Notes under the pieces: model-generated
Seen by the model: only the letters and a program-made list of their open reading frames with translations
The model's database searches: none
What the model was told of the DNA's origin: nothing
Translations under genes and position numbers: made by a program
Part shown: positions 28,830 to 39,067 of the stretch, piece after piece
Numbering within the stretch: the first letter of the stretch is position 1
Layout: every line of letters starts with the position of its first letter
Origin: CAVZCC01 sp963773765
GTDB taxonomy: Bacteria; Actinomycetota; Acidimicrobiia; Acidimicrobiales; Microtrichaceae
DNA length: 64,000 nucleotides
Assembly: GCA_963773765.1 (NCBI GenBank)
Contig: CAVZCC010000001.1
Location: 1,488,001 to 1,552,000, forward strand
Direction of reading: 5' to 3'

Positions 28830-28867
28830 TTCGGGGCCGTTACCCCCGAATTTCGATGTTGTATTGA
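28830..28867. promoter_or_regulatory. Inverted repeat and TetR-operator-like site ahead of the Rieske operon
   Basis: A TTCGGGG-N7-CCCCGAA inverted repeat (28830-28850) is followed directly by TCGAT-GTTGT-ATTGA (28853-28867). The latter matches, with one mismatch, the perfect TCGAT-N5-ATCGA repeat on the other side of the TetR gene. The spot is the 74-base gap between the TetR stop and the Rieske start, the probable operon promoter. Confidence 0.5.
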
Positions 28868-28877
28868 TCCGGCCGGG

Positions 28878-29633
28878 TCAGGGCCCGTCGTCGATCGCCG
28901 CGGCCCGGTCCGCGATCCGGGCCAGGTCCGACGGCCGGCGCAGCAGTCCCCGCAGGGCCAGGCCCGCGAAGTGCGCCGATGCCTCGTCGACGGTGTAGGT
29001 CGGGTGGCGGAAGTCCGCCTTCGACCGGGGCGCGTGGTCGGCCTGGTTGCGGAACCAGTTGGGGATGCCCTCGTTGGCGCTGAGGAGGTTGAGCGCGCTG
29101 AGCACCGGGTCCACCTCCCGGAACTCGCCGCCCTCGATCCCGGCCCGGACCAGTTGCTCCACCCAGTCGTGCAGGGCCTGGCGGTCGGCCCAGAAGTCGG
29201 CGAACACGTCGGGCTGGGCCGCGGCCATGCGCTCCACCTCGTTGACGTCGCACGGGGCCAGGCACAGCTGGCGGATGTCGAAGCGCAACAGCCGGTACAG
29301 CCGCAGCCCGGCCGATCCGGGCTCGCTGCCCATCCGGATCACGAAGTCGAGCGGGGCCCGGTTGACGCCGAACGCCGCCTGCAGGATGAGCTCCTTGCGG
29401 TTGAACCAGTAGTACAGCGACGACTGCTGGAGGCCGGCCGCCTTGGCGATCTCGCTCATCGTCGTGCCGGCGTAGCCCTGCGTGGCGAACAGGCGGGTGG
29501 CGGCGGCGATGATCTCCTCCCGAGGCGGCAGCTCCTGGGCGCTGGGGCGGGATCGGGGCCGGCCCGTCGCGGAGCGGGGGGTCGCGGCGCGGGCGCCGGT
29601 GCGGGGGGTGGTGGTACGGCCGGAACGGGACAC
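28878..29633 (-). CDS. TetR family transcriptional regulator
   Basis: A 251-residue repressor. After about 35 Arg/Thr/Pro-rich residues comes a TetR helix-turn-helix: I-I-A-A-A-T-R-L-F-A-T-Q-G-Y, T-T-M-S-E-I-A-K-A-A-G, and S-L-Y-Y-W-F-N-R-K-E. A C-terminal ligand and dimer domain of normal size follows. The GTG at 29633 is the chosen start, without a clear Shine-Dalgarno. It lies between the two catabolic operons, and similar inverted repeats occur in both flanking gaps, so it probably controls both, with the pathway substrate or an intermediate as inducer. Confidence 0.9.
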   Translation of the reverse strand: MSRSGRTTTPRTGARAATPRSATGRPRSRPSAQELPPREEIIAAATRLFATQGYAGTTMSEIAKAAGLQQSSLYYWFNRKELILQAAFGVNRAPLDFVIRMGSEPGSAGLRLYRLLRFDIRQLCLAPCDVNEVERMAAAQPDVFADFWADRQALHDWVEQLVRAGIEGGEFREVDPVLSALNLLSANEGIPNWFRNQADHAPRSKADFRHPTYTVDEASAHFAGLALRGLLRRPSDLARIADRAAAIDDGP

Positions 29634-29768
29634 GGTGGAGCAACGGTACCGGAAGCGGCCAGCACGGCAGGGACCCGAGCCGCCGGTCCACCGCTCTGTT
29701 ACCGGTCCGTGAACTCCGCCCCCGGCGCCTTGCACCCCGTCCGCCGGCCCGGGAGACTCGGTGTGGTT

Positions 29769-29783
29769 TCGATAGCCCATCGA
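29769..29783. promoter_or_regulatory. Perfect inverted repeat TCGAT-AGCCC-ATCGA (probable TetR operator)
   Basis: Five-base perfect arms with a five-base centre, in the divergent gap between the TetR gene and the first DUF1989 gene, 26 bases before that gene's ATG. A one-mismatch copy lies on the other side of the TetR gene. Confidence 0.55.
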
Positions 29784-29809
29784 CGGCTGACCGGGCCAGG
29801 AGGACGAGC

Positions 29810-30625
29810 ATGCAACAGGATCGGGCCACGGCGGCGACCGCCACCCTGGAACAGGCGCGCGAGCATGCCCGGAGCCAGGCCGCGGGCGCAGCCGACCGTC
29901 CCGGGCGCCCTGGTTCCACGCTGGTCTGGGACGAGACCGTGCCCGGCGGCGGGTACGCCACACACCGACTCCCCCGGGACACGGTGCTGCGCCTGACCGC
30001 GGTCGACGGAGACACCTGCGCGGCCCTGGTGGTCCACCGGGCCGACCAGACCGCGGAGCGGCTCAACGTGGCGGACACCGTGAAGGTGCAGTGGCAGGCC
30101 TATCCCGGCCCGGGCACGTTGCTCCTGTCGGACATGGGTCGGGCCCTCATGACCGTCGTGGCCGACTCCTGTCCGGCCCGCAGCCACGACGCCCTGTGCG
30201 GGTGCACCAACCGCCGCACGGAGGCTGCCCGCTCCGGCGGGGACGCCGGCGCCTGGACCGCCACCCCGAACGCACGGGAGCTCCTGCTCCTGGGCCTGGC
30301 CAAGCACGGCCTGTCCCGCCGGGACCTGCCGCCGTCGCTGAACCTGTTCCAGGGCGTGGAGGTTGCCGACGACGGCTCGCTGCACCTCCGGCCCCCCGTG
30401 CCGGCCGGCGCCGCCGTGGACCTGCGGACGGAGGTGGACGTGATCGTGACCCTTGCCGTCGTGCTCCATCCCCTGGACGCCCGACCGGGGAGCGGGGCCG
30501 GAGCGGTCCACTGCACCGCGTCCCGGGCCGACCGGCCGGACCCCGACCCGTTCCGGGACACGAGCCCGGAACGCCTCCGGGCCTTCGAGAACACCGATGA
30601 GTCCCGGGCCGGGGGTGTCCGGTGA
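29810..30625 (+). CDS. DUF1989 urea-carboxylase-associated protein 1 (carboxyguanidine deiminase-type subunit)
   Basis: A 271-residue DUF1989 protein. These occur in pairs beside urea/guanidine carboxylase and allophanate hydrolase; the pair CgdA/CgdB converts carboxyguanidine to allophanate. Typical features are [11 protein letters not shown], the L-L-S-D-M-G-R-A-L segment, and [14 protein letters not shown] carrying cysteine and histidine residues of the likely metal site. AGGAGG sits six bases before the ATG. It is the first gene of the plus-strand operon and is coupled to the second DUF1989 gene by a GTGA overlap. The C-terminal 35 residues are extra and low complexity. Confidence 0.88.
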   Translation: MQQDRATAATATLEQAREHARSQAAGAADRPGRPGSTLVWDETVPGGGYATHRLPRDTVLRLTAVDGDTCAALVVHRADQTAERLNVADTVKVQWQAYPGPGTLLLSDMGRALMTVVADSCPARSHDALCGCTNRRTEAARSGGDAGAWTATPNARELLLLGLAKHGLSRRDLPPSLNLFQGVEVADDGSLHLRPPVPAGAAVDLRTEVDVIVTLAVVLHPLDARPGSGAGAVHCTASRADRPDPDPFRDTSPERLRAFENTDESRAGGVR

Positions 30626-31242
30626 GCAGCGGCGGGCGGGGCGACGGGGAGCCGTTCGAGGTCCACCTCCCGGCCCGGGCACCGTGGGCGGGGGAGGTCC
30701 CCGCGGGCCGGAGCCTGCGCATCGTGGACCTGGGGGGCAACCAGGCCGTGGACTGCATCCTCTACAACCGCCACGACACCGACGAGCGGTACTCGGCCCA
30801 GGCCACCGTGGTGGCCCAGGGGAACATCTTCGTCGTGCCGGGCACCCGGTTGCTGTCCGACGAGGGGTCCGTCATGGCCACGGTCACGGCGTCGGACTGC
30901 GAACGCCACGACACCATCGGTGGCGCCTGCAGCCGGGAGTCCAACACGTTGCGCTACGGCCACCACACCTTCCACCAGCACGCCTGCGTGGAGAACTTCC
31001 TGGACGTCGGCGGCCGGTTCGGGCTCACCAAGCGGGACCTCGTCTCCAACCTCAACTGGTTCATGAACGTGCCGGTCGGAGCCGACGGCACCCTGGGCAT
31101 CGTGGACGGCATCTCCGCGCCGGGCCTGGCCGTGGAGTTCCGGGCCGAGATGGACCTGCTCGTCGTCATCTCCAACTGCCCCCAGGTCAACAACCCGTGC
31201 AACGGCTTCGACCCCACGCCGGTGCAGTTGGTCATCTCGTGA
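30622..31242 (+). CDS. DUF1989 urea-carboxylase-associated protein 2 (carboxyguanidine deiminase-type subunit)
   Basis: A 206-residue second DUF1989 protein. It has [16 protein letters not shown] and the conserved metal-type block [22 protein letters not shown] and [10 protein letters not shown] are typical of the second member of the pair. Both members are needed for carboxyguanidine deiminase in the described systems. The GTG start overlaps the previous stop, and its own stop overlaps the carboxyltransferase start (GTGA), so stoichiometric translation is likely. Confidence 0.9.
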   Translation: MSSGGRGDGEPFEVHLPARAPWAGEVPAGRSLRIVDLGGNQAVDCILYNRHDTDERYSAQATVVAQGNIFVVPGTRLLSDEGSVMATVTASDCERHDTIGGACSRESNTLRYGHHTFHQHACVENFLDVGGRFGLTKRDLVSNLNWFMNVPVGADGTLGIVDGISAPGLAVEFRAEMDLLVVISNCPQVNNPCNGFDPTPVQLVIS

Positions 31243-33257
31243 TCGAGGTCCTGGAGGGTGGGCCGTTCACCACGGTCCAGGACCTGCCGGGCCGGGTGGG
31301 GCTGTGGCACGTCGGGGTCCCGCCCAACGGGCCCATGGACGACCTCACCCACGCCCTGGCCAACCGGGTGGTGGGCGAACCATGCCGGGGCCGCCGCGCT
31401 GGAGCTGACCGGTGCGGGGCCGACGCTGCGGTTCCCCCGGGCCGCGGTGGTGGCCGTCGGCGGTGCCGCCGATGCCGGTGCGCCTGGACGGGCACCTGGT
31501 GGCCCCCTGGCACCCCGTCCAGGTCCCGGCCGGGTCCGTGCTCACCGTGGGCGCCAACGAGGGGCCCGGCCTGCGGGCCTCACTGGCGGTCCGCGGCGGC
31601 ATCGACGTCGCGCCCTACCTGGGCAGCCGGTCCACCTTCACGCTGGGCTGCTTCGGCGGGCACGAGGGTCGGGCGCTCCGGGCCGGTGACGTGCTCCCGG
31701 TCGGCGACGGGACCCTGGCCACCCACGACCCGGCGCCCCTGCCGCCGGGACTGGCTCCGGTGCTGTCCCGCGACTGGGAGCTGGGCGTCCTGGTCGGCCC
31801 CCACACCGCGCCCGAGTTCCTGACCCCCGACGGCCTGGACCGCCTGCTCGCGACCACCTGGGAGGTCCACTTCAACTCGGCCCGGACCGGCGTGCGCCTG
31901 GTCGGTCCCGCACCGGGGTGGGCCCGGGCCGACGGGGGCGACGCCGGCCTGCACCCGTCCAACATCCACGACACGGGCTACGCCATGGGCGCGGTCGACC
32001 TGACCGGGGACATGCCCGTGATCCTCGGCCCCGACGGCCCCAGCCTGGGCGGCTTCGTCTGCCCCGCCGTGGTCGCGGCGGCGGAGCGCTGGAAGCTGGG
32101 CCAGCTCCGGCCCGGGGACCTGGTCCGGCTGGTCCCGTGGTCCCAGGCCGCGGCCGCGGACGCCTGGCGACGCCGCACCGACTGGGTGGACCGGGCCACG
32201 TCCCGCATCGAGCCGGTGGCCCGCCCCACCTGGAACGCAGCGGTGCGACGGGACGGCACCGCCGACGACGCGGTGCTGGCGGTCGACGCGCCGGACGGCG
32301 ACCGCCCCGCGGTGACCTACCGCCAGGCCGGGGACCGGTTCCTGTTGGTGGAGTTCGGGGACATGCACCTGGACCTGGAGCTCCGGGTCCGGGTCCACGC
32401 CCTGGACCAGTGGGTGGCCGAGCACCTGGGCGGCGGCCTGGTCGACGCCACCGCCGGGGTCCGCTCCCTCCTGGTCCAGGTGGACGGCCACCACCTGGAC
32501 GTGCAGGGCGCGGCGGACGCCGTCCGGGCCGGCATGGCCGACCTGGTGGACCTGGAGGACCACCCGTTCCCCTCCCGGGTGGTCCACCTGCCGCTCAGCT
32601 GGGACGACCCCGCCACCCGGGAGGCCATCGACCGCTACGTGCACGGCGTGCGGGCCGACGCCCCGTGGTGCCCCTGGAACATCGAGTTCATCCGGCGCAT
32701 CAACGGCCTGGACACGGTCGACGACGTGTTCCGCATCGTCCACGACGCCTCCTACCTGGTGCTGGGGCTGGGCGACGTCTACCTCGGCGCACCGGTGGCC
32801 ACCCCGCTCGACCCCCGCCACCGGCTCGTGACCACCAAGTACAACCCGGCCCGGACCTGGACCCCGGAGAACGCGGTGGGCATCGGCGGCGCCTACCTGT
32901 GCATCTACGGGATGGAGGGGCCGGGCGGCTACCAGTTCGTCGGCCGCACGGTGCAGGTCTGGAACCGGGAGGCGCTGGGCCCCCACTTCGACCGCGCCCT
33001 GGCTGCTGCGGACCTTCGACCAGATCCGGTGGTACCCGGTCGGCGCGGAGGAGCTGCTGGATCTGCGGGCCCGGCAGGCGGTGGGAGCACTGGCCCTGCA
33101 GGTGGAGGAGACCGAGTTCGTGCTGAGCGGGCACCGGAGGTTCCTGACCGAGCACCGCGACACCATCGAGGAGTTCCGCGACCGGCAGCAGGCGGCGTTC
33201 GCGGCCGAGCGACGGGCCTGGGCCGCGGCCGGTGAGTTCGCCGGGGCACCGGCATGA
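31239..33257 (+). CDS. Urea/guanidine carboxylase carboxyltransferase core (KipA-KipI type), interrupted by three single-base insertions
   Basis: About 672 codons equal to the middle of urea carboxylase: first the KipA-like (AHS2) half (residues 1-300; [10 protein letters not shown] and P-S-N-I-H-D-T-G-Y), then the KipI-like (AHS1) half ([12 protein letters not shown] and [12 protein letters not shown]). It ends with the connector seen before the biotin-carrier domain, F-D-Q-I-R-W-Y-P-V and [11 protein letters not shown]. Neither the N-terminal biotin carboxylase nor the C-terminal biotin carrier is present, so these must come from other genes. Frame changes occur near 31377 (extra G after GGC), 31468 (extra C) and 33000 (extra G after CGC). 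The stop overlaps the amidase start (ATGA). Confidence 0.85.
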
Positions 33258-34606
33258 GCGGAGCTGCCCTGTCCGCGACCGCCGCCGTCACGGCATCACT
33301 GGAGCGGATCGCACAGGACGGCCGGGGCGCGATCTGGATCGACCTGGTGGAGCCCGGCGCCGCACTTGCTGCGGCGTCGGACGTGGATGCCCGGGTGGCG
33401 CAGGGCGAGGCGCTCCCGCTGGCGGGTCGCACGCTGGCGGTCAAGGGCAACATCGACGTGGCGGGACTGCCCACCACGGCCGGGTGCCCCGCCTTCGCCC
33501 ACGAACCGGCCCGGTCCGCGGCGGTGGTCCGGTCCCTCACCGCGGCCGGAGCCGTCGTGATGGGCACGACCAACCTGGACCAGTTCGCCACCGGCCTGGT
33601 CGGCACCCGGTCCCCCTACGGGGTGTGCCCCAACGCGCACTGGGACGGGCTGGTCTCCGGCGGCTCCAGCTCCGGTTCCGCCGTGGCCGTGGCCGCCGGT
33701 CTGGTCGACCTCTCCCTGGGCACCGACACCGCCGGCTCCGGCCGCGTCCCCGCCGCCGCGAACGGGATCGTCGGGATCAAGCCCACCCGGGGCATGCTCA
33801 GCACGGCGGGCGTGGTCCCGGCCTGCGCCTCCATCGACTGCGTGTCGGTGTTCGCCCGGACGGTGGACCTCGCCGCCACGGCCGTGGCCGTGGCGGCCGG
33901 GACCGACGACGACGACCCCTGGAGCCGCCCTGCTCCCCCGCCGGACACCGGGGGACCCCGGGGGGCGGTCCGTGTCGGGGTCCCCCACGCCGACGGCCTC
34001 ACCTTCGACGGCGACCGGGCCGGAGCGGGCCGCTTCGCCGCCGCGGTGGACGGCCTCCTCGGTGCCACCGGCGGCGTGGAGGTCGGCGTGGACGTCGAGC
34101 CCTTCCTGGCCGCGGGCCGCCTGCTCTACGACGGAGCCTTCGTGGCCGAGCGCCACGCCGCGGTCGGCGCCTTCGTGGACGCCCACCCCGACGACGTCGA
34201 CCCCGTGGTGGGCGGGATCATCGCCGCGGCCGGCCGGCTTCCCGCCTGGCGGTTCGCCGCCGACCTGACCACGCTGCAGACCCACCGGGCCCGCGCCCGG
34301 AAGGCGTTCGGGGCCATCGACGTGCTGGTGGTCCCGTCGGTGCCCCGCGTCCCGACCGTCGCCGAGGTGCAGGCCGACCCGGTCGGGGTGAACTCCATGC
34401 TCGGGACCTACACCAACTTCGTGAACCTGCTCGACCTCTGCGCCGTCACCGTGCCGGTGCCGACCCGGTGGGATGACGGCGACGGCCCACCCACCAGCGT
34501 CACGCTCATCGCCCCCGCCTGGCACGACGACGTGCTGGTCGCCCTGGCCCGGCAGGTCACCGTCACCCCCGGGCCAGGTGGGCCCGCCAGCCTCCGAGCG
34601 GGGTGA
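33254..34606 (+). CDS. atzF: Allophanate hydrolase, amidase domain
   Basis: A 450-residue amidase-signature enzyme of the AtzF type, which splits allophanate and is the last step of urea and guanidine carboxylation pathways. The Ser-cisSer-Lys triad is visible: Lys in A-V-K-G-N-I-D, cis-Ser in S-G-G-S-S-S-G-S, and nucleophile Ser in [11 protein letters not shown]. Full allophanate hydrolases are about 600 residues with a C-terminal domain. Here the protein stops after the amidase part, and the missing domain is encoded on the other strand immediately downstream. The ATG overlaps the carboxyltransferase stop. Confidence 0.92.
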   Translation: MSGAALSATAAVTASLERIAQDGRGAIWIDLVEPGAALAAASDVDARVAQGEALPLAGRTLAVKGNIDVAGLPTTAGCPAFAHEPARSAAVVRSLTAAGAVVMGTTNLDQFATGLVGTRSPYGVCPNAHWDGLVSGGSSSGSAVAVAAGLVDLSLGTDTAGSGRVPAAANGIVGIKPTRGMLSTAGVVPACASIDCVSVFARTVDLAATAVAVAAGTDDDDPWSRPAPPPDTGGPRGAVRVGVPHADGLTFDGDRAGAGRFAAAVDGLLGATGGVEVGVDVEPFLAAGRLLYDGAFVAERHAAVGAFVDAHPDDVDPVVGGIIAAAGRLPAWRFAADLTTLQTHRARARKAFGAIDVLVVPSVPRVPTVAEVQADPVGVNSMLGTYTNFVNLLDLCAVTVPVPTRWDDGDGPPTSVTLIAPAWHDDVLVALARQVTVTPGPGGPASLRAG

Positions 34607-34952
34607 TGTCGGGTGCGCCGAGCACGCCGACGGACTCGCACAGGAACCCCATGACCGAGGTCCCGTCGGCCAGTTCCACGGTGCCGATGCACAGCGGCGG
34701 CGGCACCAGCGCCACGAACGAGCCGAAGCCGGCGTCGTCCAGCTCCCACACCTCCACCTCGACCGCCCCCGCACCCGCGTCGTCCGCACCGGACCGAACC
34801 AGGCCGGGCTTGGGGGGCTCGGTGTCCAGGGCGTAGAGGCGGTAGCAGGGAGCGGTGGTCGTGGAGGCGACCAGGGTTCCGCCCCGTTCGGTGAGCTGGT
34901 GGTTGAGGGGCTGCCCGCTGAGGTGGGCGCCCACGACGGCGATCCTGGTCAT
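34563..34952 (-). CDS. Allophanate hydrolase C-terminal domain as a separate, oppositely oriented gene
   Basis: A 129-residue protein matching the C-terminal domain of AtzF/DUR1,2 allophanate hydrolase (gamma-glutamylcyclotransferase-like fold): [40 protein letters not shown] and G-T-V-E-L-A-D-G. In the full enzyme this domain takes the N-carboxy intermediate through a second decarboxylation-linked step. It runs tail-to-tail with the amidase gene, with 44 bases of 3' overlap. The ATG at 34952 is preferred to the upstream in-frame start at 34976. Confidence 0.88.
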   Translation of the reverse strand: MTRIAVVGAHLSGQPLNHQLTERGGTLVASTTTAPCYRLYALDTEPPKPGLVRSGADDAGAGAVEVEVWELDDAGFGSFVALVPPPLCIGTVELADGTSVMGFLCESVGVLGAPDITPLGGWRAHLARG

Positions 34953-34993
34953 CGTGGGATACTGCCCCAGGCGCAACGAGCCAGGGGGTCGGC

Positions 34994-36685
34994 ATGGGTG
35001 CGGACATCGTCATCAGGGGCGGCACGGTGGTGGACGGGACGGGTGCGCCCGGGTACGCCGCGGACGTGGCCGTGACCGACGGCGTCATCTCCGACATCGG
35101 CCCCGGCCTCCGCGGTGACCGTGAACTGGATGCGGGCGGCCAGGTGGTCAGCCCCGGGTTCGTCGACATCCACACCCACTACGACGCCCAGGTGTTCTGG
35201 GACCCCGACCTGACCCCGTCCAGCCACCACGGCGTGACCACGGTGATCGCCGGCAACTGCGGGTTCAGCATCGCCCCCGTCACGGCCGGCACCGTCGGCC
35301 TCCTGGCCCGGACGCTGCAGCACGTCGAGGACATGAGCCTGGACACGCTCACCGTCGGCGTCCCGTGGGACGAGTTCGAGACCTTCCCGCAGTACCTGGA
35401 CGCGGTGCAGCGCCGGGGCACCGCGCTCAACTACGGCTGCTACATCGGCCACACGGCGCTGCGGCTCTGGGCCATGGGCGACGACGCCTACGAGCGCGAC
35501 CCCACCGGGGCGGAGATGGACCGCATGCGGGACGCTGTCACCGACGCGATGGCCGCCGGTGCCATCGGGTTCGCCACCAGCGCGTCCCCCACCCACAACG
35601 GCGACAAGGGTCGCCCCGTGCCCAGCCGCCGGGCCGGCCTGGACGAGCTGCGCACCCTCATGGCCCCGGTCGGCGACGCCGGCCGGGGGGTGATCGCCAT
35701 GCTCCCCGGCGGTGTGTTCACCAACGACGAGGTGTTCTCCCTGCAGGAGGAGGTCCACCGACCGATCACCTGGACCGCGCTGCTGACCATCAAGGGCATC
35801 CCCTACCACGAGGGGGTCATGGCCGAGCACGACGCGGCCCGGGCCCGCGGGGTGGAGGTGTGGCCCCAGGTGTCGTGCCGGCCGCTGGTGTTCCAGATGA
35901 ACCTGGCCGAGCCGTTCACGCTCAACATGCGTGGGTCGTTCCAGGAGCTCATGGACCGCCCCACCGAGGAGCGGATGGCCGCCTACCGCGACCCGGTGTG
36001 GCGGGAGCGGGCATGGGCCGACCTGCAGGGTCGCGGCGCCATCCCGTTCAACTTCCGGTCCCTGTCGGTGGCCGAGTGCGACCGCCACCCGGAGCTGGTG
36101 GGACGCAGCGTGGTGGAACTGGCCGAGGAGCGGGGCGCCACACCGCTCGACGTGATGCTGGACCTGTCGCTGGAGGACGACCTGCGGACCAGGTTCTGGT
36201 CGGTGCTGGCCAACGACGACCCGGAGGCCATCGCCTGGCTCCTCCCGCAGGACAACGTGCTCCTGGGTCTGGCCGACTCCGGCGCCCACGTGAGCCAGTT
36301 GTGCGACGCCTGCTTCTCCACCGACCTGTTGGGCAACTGGGTCCGGGACAAGGAGGTCATGTCGCTGGAGCGCGCCGTGCACAAGCTGTCGGGCGAGCCG
36401 GCCGCGGTCTACGGACTGGACGACCGGGGCACCCTGGCCGTGGGCAGGGCGGCCGACATCGCCGTGTTCGACTTCGACACCGTCGCGCCCGGCCCCCTGC
36501 GCCGGGTCCGGGACTTCCCCGCCGACGGCGAACGCCTCACCGCCGACCAGCCGGTGGGCATGACCCACACGCTGGTCAACGGCGTCCCGATCCGGGTCGA
36601 CGGCGCGCCGGACCGGTCCGCGCTCGACACCCGGCCGGGGCAGATGCTCCGCGGCGGGCACGACGGGGCGGAGGCGACACGGTGA
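34994..36685 (+). CDS. N-acyl-D-amino-acid deacylase (D-aminoacylase) family amidohydrolase
   Basis: A 563-residue metal-dependent amidohydrolase of the D-aminoacylase or dihydroorotase-like type. It has the N-terminal small beta domain, then D-I-H-T-H-Y-D-A-Q (H-x-H metal site), the family-specific G-N-C-G-F-S-I-A-P, and L-A-D-S-G-A-H-V-S near the C-terminal metal aspartate, ending in the [13 protein letters not shown] closing strand. AGGGGG precedes the ATG. Exact substrate is uncertain, because many members act on other N-acyl or cyclic amides. It heads a three-gene run with GTGA overlaps. Confidence 0.88.
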   Translation: MGADIVIRGGTVVDGTGAPGYAADVAVTDGVISDIGPGLRGDRELDAGGQVVSPGFVDIHTHYDAQVFWDPDLTPSSHHGVTTVIAGNCGFSIAPVTAGTVGLLARTLQHVEDMSLDTLTVGVPWDEFETFPQYLDAVQRRGTALNYGCYIGHTALRLWAMGDDAYERDPTGAEMDRMRDAVTDAMAAGAIGFATSASPTHNGDKGRPVPSRRAGLDELRTLMAPVGDAGRGVIAMLPGGVFTNDEVFSLQEEVHRPITWTALLTIKGIPYHEGVMAEHDAARARGVEVWPQVSCRPLVFQMNLAEPFTLNMRGSFQELMDRPTEERMAAYRDPVWRERAWADLQGRGAIPFNFRSLSVAECDRHPELVGRSVVELAEERGATPLDVMLDLSLEDDLRTRFWSVLANDDPEAIAWLLPQDNVLLGLADSGAHVSQLCDACFSTDLLGNWVRDKEVMSLERAVHKLSGEPAAVYGLDDRGTLAVGRAADIAVFDFDTVAPGPLRRVRDFPADGERLTADQPVGMTHTLVNGVPIRVDGAPDRSALDTRPGQMLRGGHDGAEATR

Positions 36686-37397
36686 CCGACATCGAGGAAC
36701 TGGCCCGCCGGGAGCTGTCCGGCCTGGACCCGCACCAGCTGATGGACCGCGAGGCCGACCGAATCGACGGGTTCCTGGACGGCCTGGATGACGACGGGTG
36801 GCGGGCACCGACCGCCTGTGTCGGCTGGGACCGCCGTGAGCTGGTGGCGCACCTGATCAGCACCGACGACTACTTCCAGGCCGGGTTGGAGGACCGCATG
36901 GGCGCCTTCTTCGAAGCGGTCATGGCCGAGGGCGGCCACGACCTGGACTCGTTCAACGAGGTCGGCGTGCGCCGCCGGGCCGGCCTGGCCCCGGCGGACC
37001 TGCTGGAGCAGTGGCACCGGTCCCAGCGGGACACCCGCCGGATGTGGCGGGAGCACGGGACCGCACCGATGGGCACGTCGGTCGGCCCGTACCCGGCGGA
37101 GTGGCAGGCGTTCCACGCCGCGGCCGAGTGGGCCACGCACGCCGACGACCTGGGGGTCCCGGTCACCGACGACGAGGCCGCGGCCCGCACCGCGTGGCGG
37201 GTCCGGGTCAGCCGCTTCGCGCTGGGCGAGGCCAAGGCCGACCTGGAGGTGGAACCGGTCCCGGGCGGGACACGGGTCACCGGCCAGGGGGTCGACCTGG
37301 TCGTGGCCGACGAGGACCTGGTGGCCGCGGTGTCGGCCCGGCTCCCGGCCGGTGTGCCCCTCGACGACGCGGCCCGGGCCGTACTCTCCACCCTGCC

Positions 37398-37401
<4 letters not shown>
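36682..37401 (+). CDS. Maleylpyruvate isomerase N-terminal (DinB/MDMPI) family protein
   Basis: A 239-residue protein with the four-helix DinB-like bundle of mycothiol-dependent isomerases. C-V-G-W-D-R-R-E-L-V-A-H-L and A-A-E-W-A-T-H-A-D-D-L-G supply the histidines and carboxylates that usually bind metal, and a C-terminal sterol-carrier-like region follows from about residue 165. The family performs thiol-dependent isomerisation or transfer in actinobacteria; the reaction here is unknown. The GTG start overlaps the D-aminoacylase stop and its stop overlaps the esterase start. Confidence 0.82.
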
Positions 37402-38441
<1,040 letters not shown>

Positions 38442-38488
38442 CCCACGCCGCGGCTTGAGGAACGGCGCATGGTGCCGATGGAAGGGGG

Positions 38489-39067
38489 ATGGCACCCCCG
38501 ACCGGCAGCCGGACCGCCCTGTGGCTCAGCCACCACTGGCCCGAGGACTACGACCGCTGCGCCACCGTCGGTCGGTCCCACGTGTGCCGACGCTGCCTCT
38601 GGTTCTGGCCCGCGTGCCTGGGGACCATGGTCCTGGCCCTGGCCGGGGTGCGCTGGCCGGTGGCGCTGGACCCGTGGCTGCTGTTCCTCCTGCCGGTGCC
38701 GGTGGTCGTGGAGTGGTGGGCCGAGCACCTGCACCTGGTCCGCTACTCGCCCTCCCGCCAGGTGGTGCTCTCGGTCCTGGCCGCCCCCGCCGTCGGCGTC
38801 GGCCTGGCCCGGTACCTGGAGTCCCCCGGCGACACCCTGTTCTGGGGCGTCGTCGCGGTCTACGCCGTGGTGTGCCTGGTCCCGGTCCTCATCGGCGGTC
38901 GGACCGGCCGGACCGGCCGCGCCGGCCCTCCGGACGGGGCAGCGCTGACGGACGGAACGGTCACGGACGGGGCAGGAGCGGAAGCTCCAGGATGTGGAAC
39001 CAGTCGACCGGCGGATCGTCGGGATCCGGCACCCAGTCACCCACGTCCGGCACCTCCACGTCGCTGA
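38489..39067 (+). CDS. Membrane protein, DUF2085-like; function unknown
   Basis: A 192-residue protein. It starts with H-H-W-P-E-D-Y-D-R-C and S-H-V-C-R-R-C-L-W-F-W-P, a His/Cys cluster that could bind metal, then four hydrophobic helices between residues 40 and 140. The arrangement is like DUF2085 small membrane proteins, but I am not certain. The last 50 residues are low complexity and overlap the end of the convergent beta-lactamase gene by 107 bases, so that tail may be poorly conserved. The ribosome binding site is too close to the ATG to be convincing. Confidence 0.6.
   Translation: MAPPTGSRTALWLSHHWPEDYDRCATVGRSHVCRRCLWFWPACLGTMVLALAGVRWPVALDPWLLFLLPVPVVVEWWAEHLHLVRYSPSRQVVLSVLAAPAVGVGLARYLESPGDTLFWGVVAVYAVVCLVPVLIGGRTGRTGRAGPPDGAALTDGTVTDGAGAEAPGCGTSRPADRRDPAPSHPRPAPPRR

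Noticed and set aside
29640..29810. Guanidine riboswitch (ykkC I, II or III) ahead of the DUF1989 genes
   Set aside because: I looked for the paired ACGR-loop hairpins and the conserved cores and found only isolated ACGG/ACGA without matching stems; a covariance-model search would decide.
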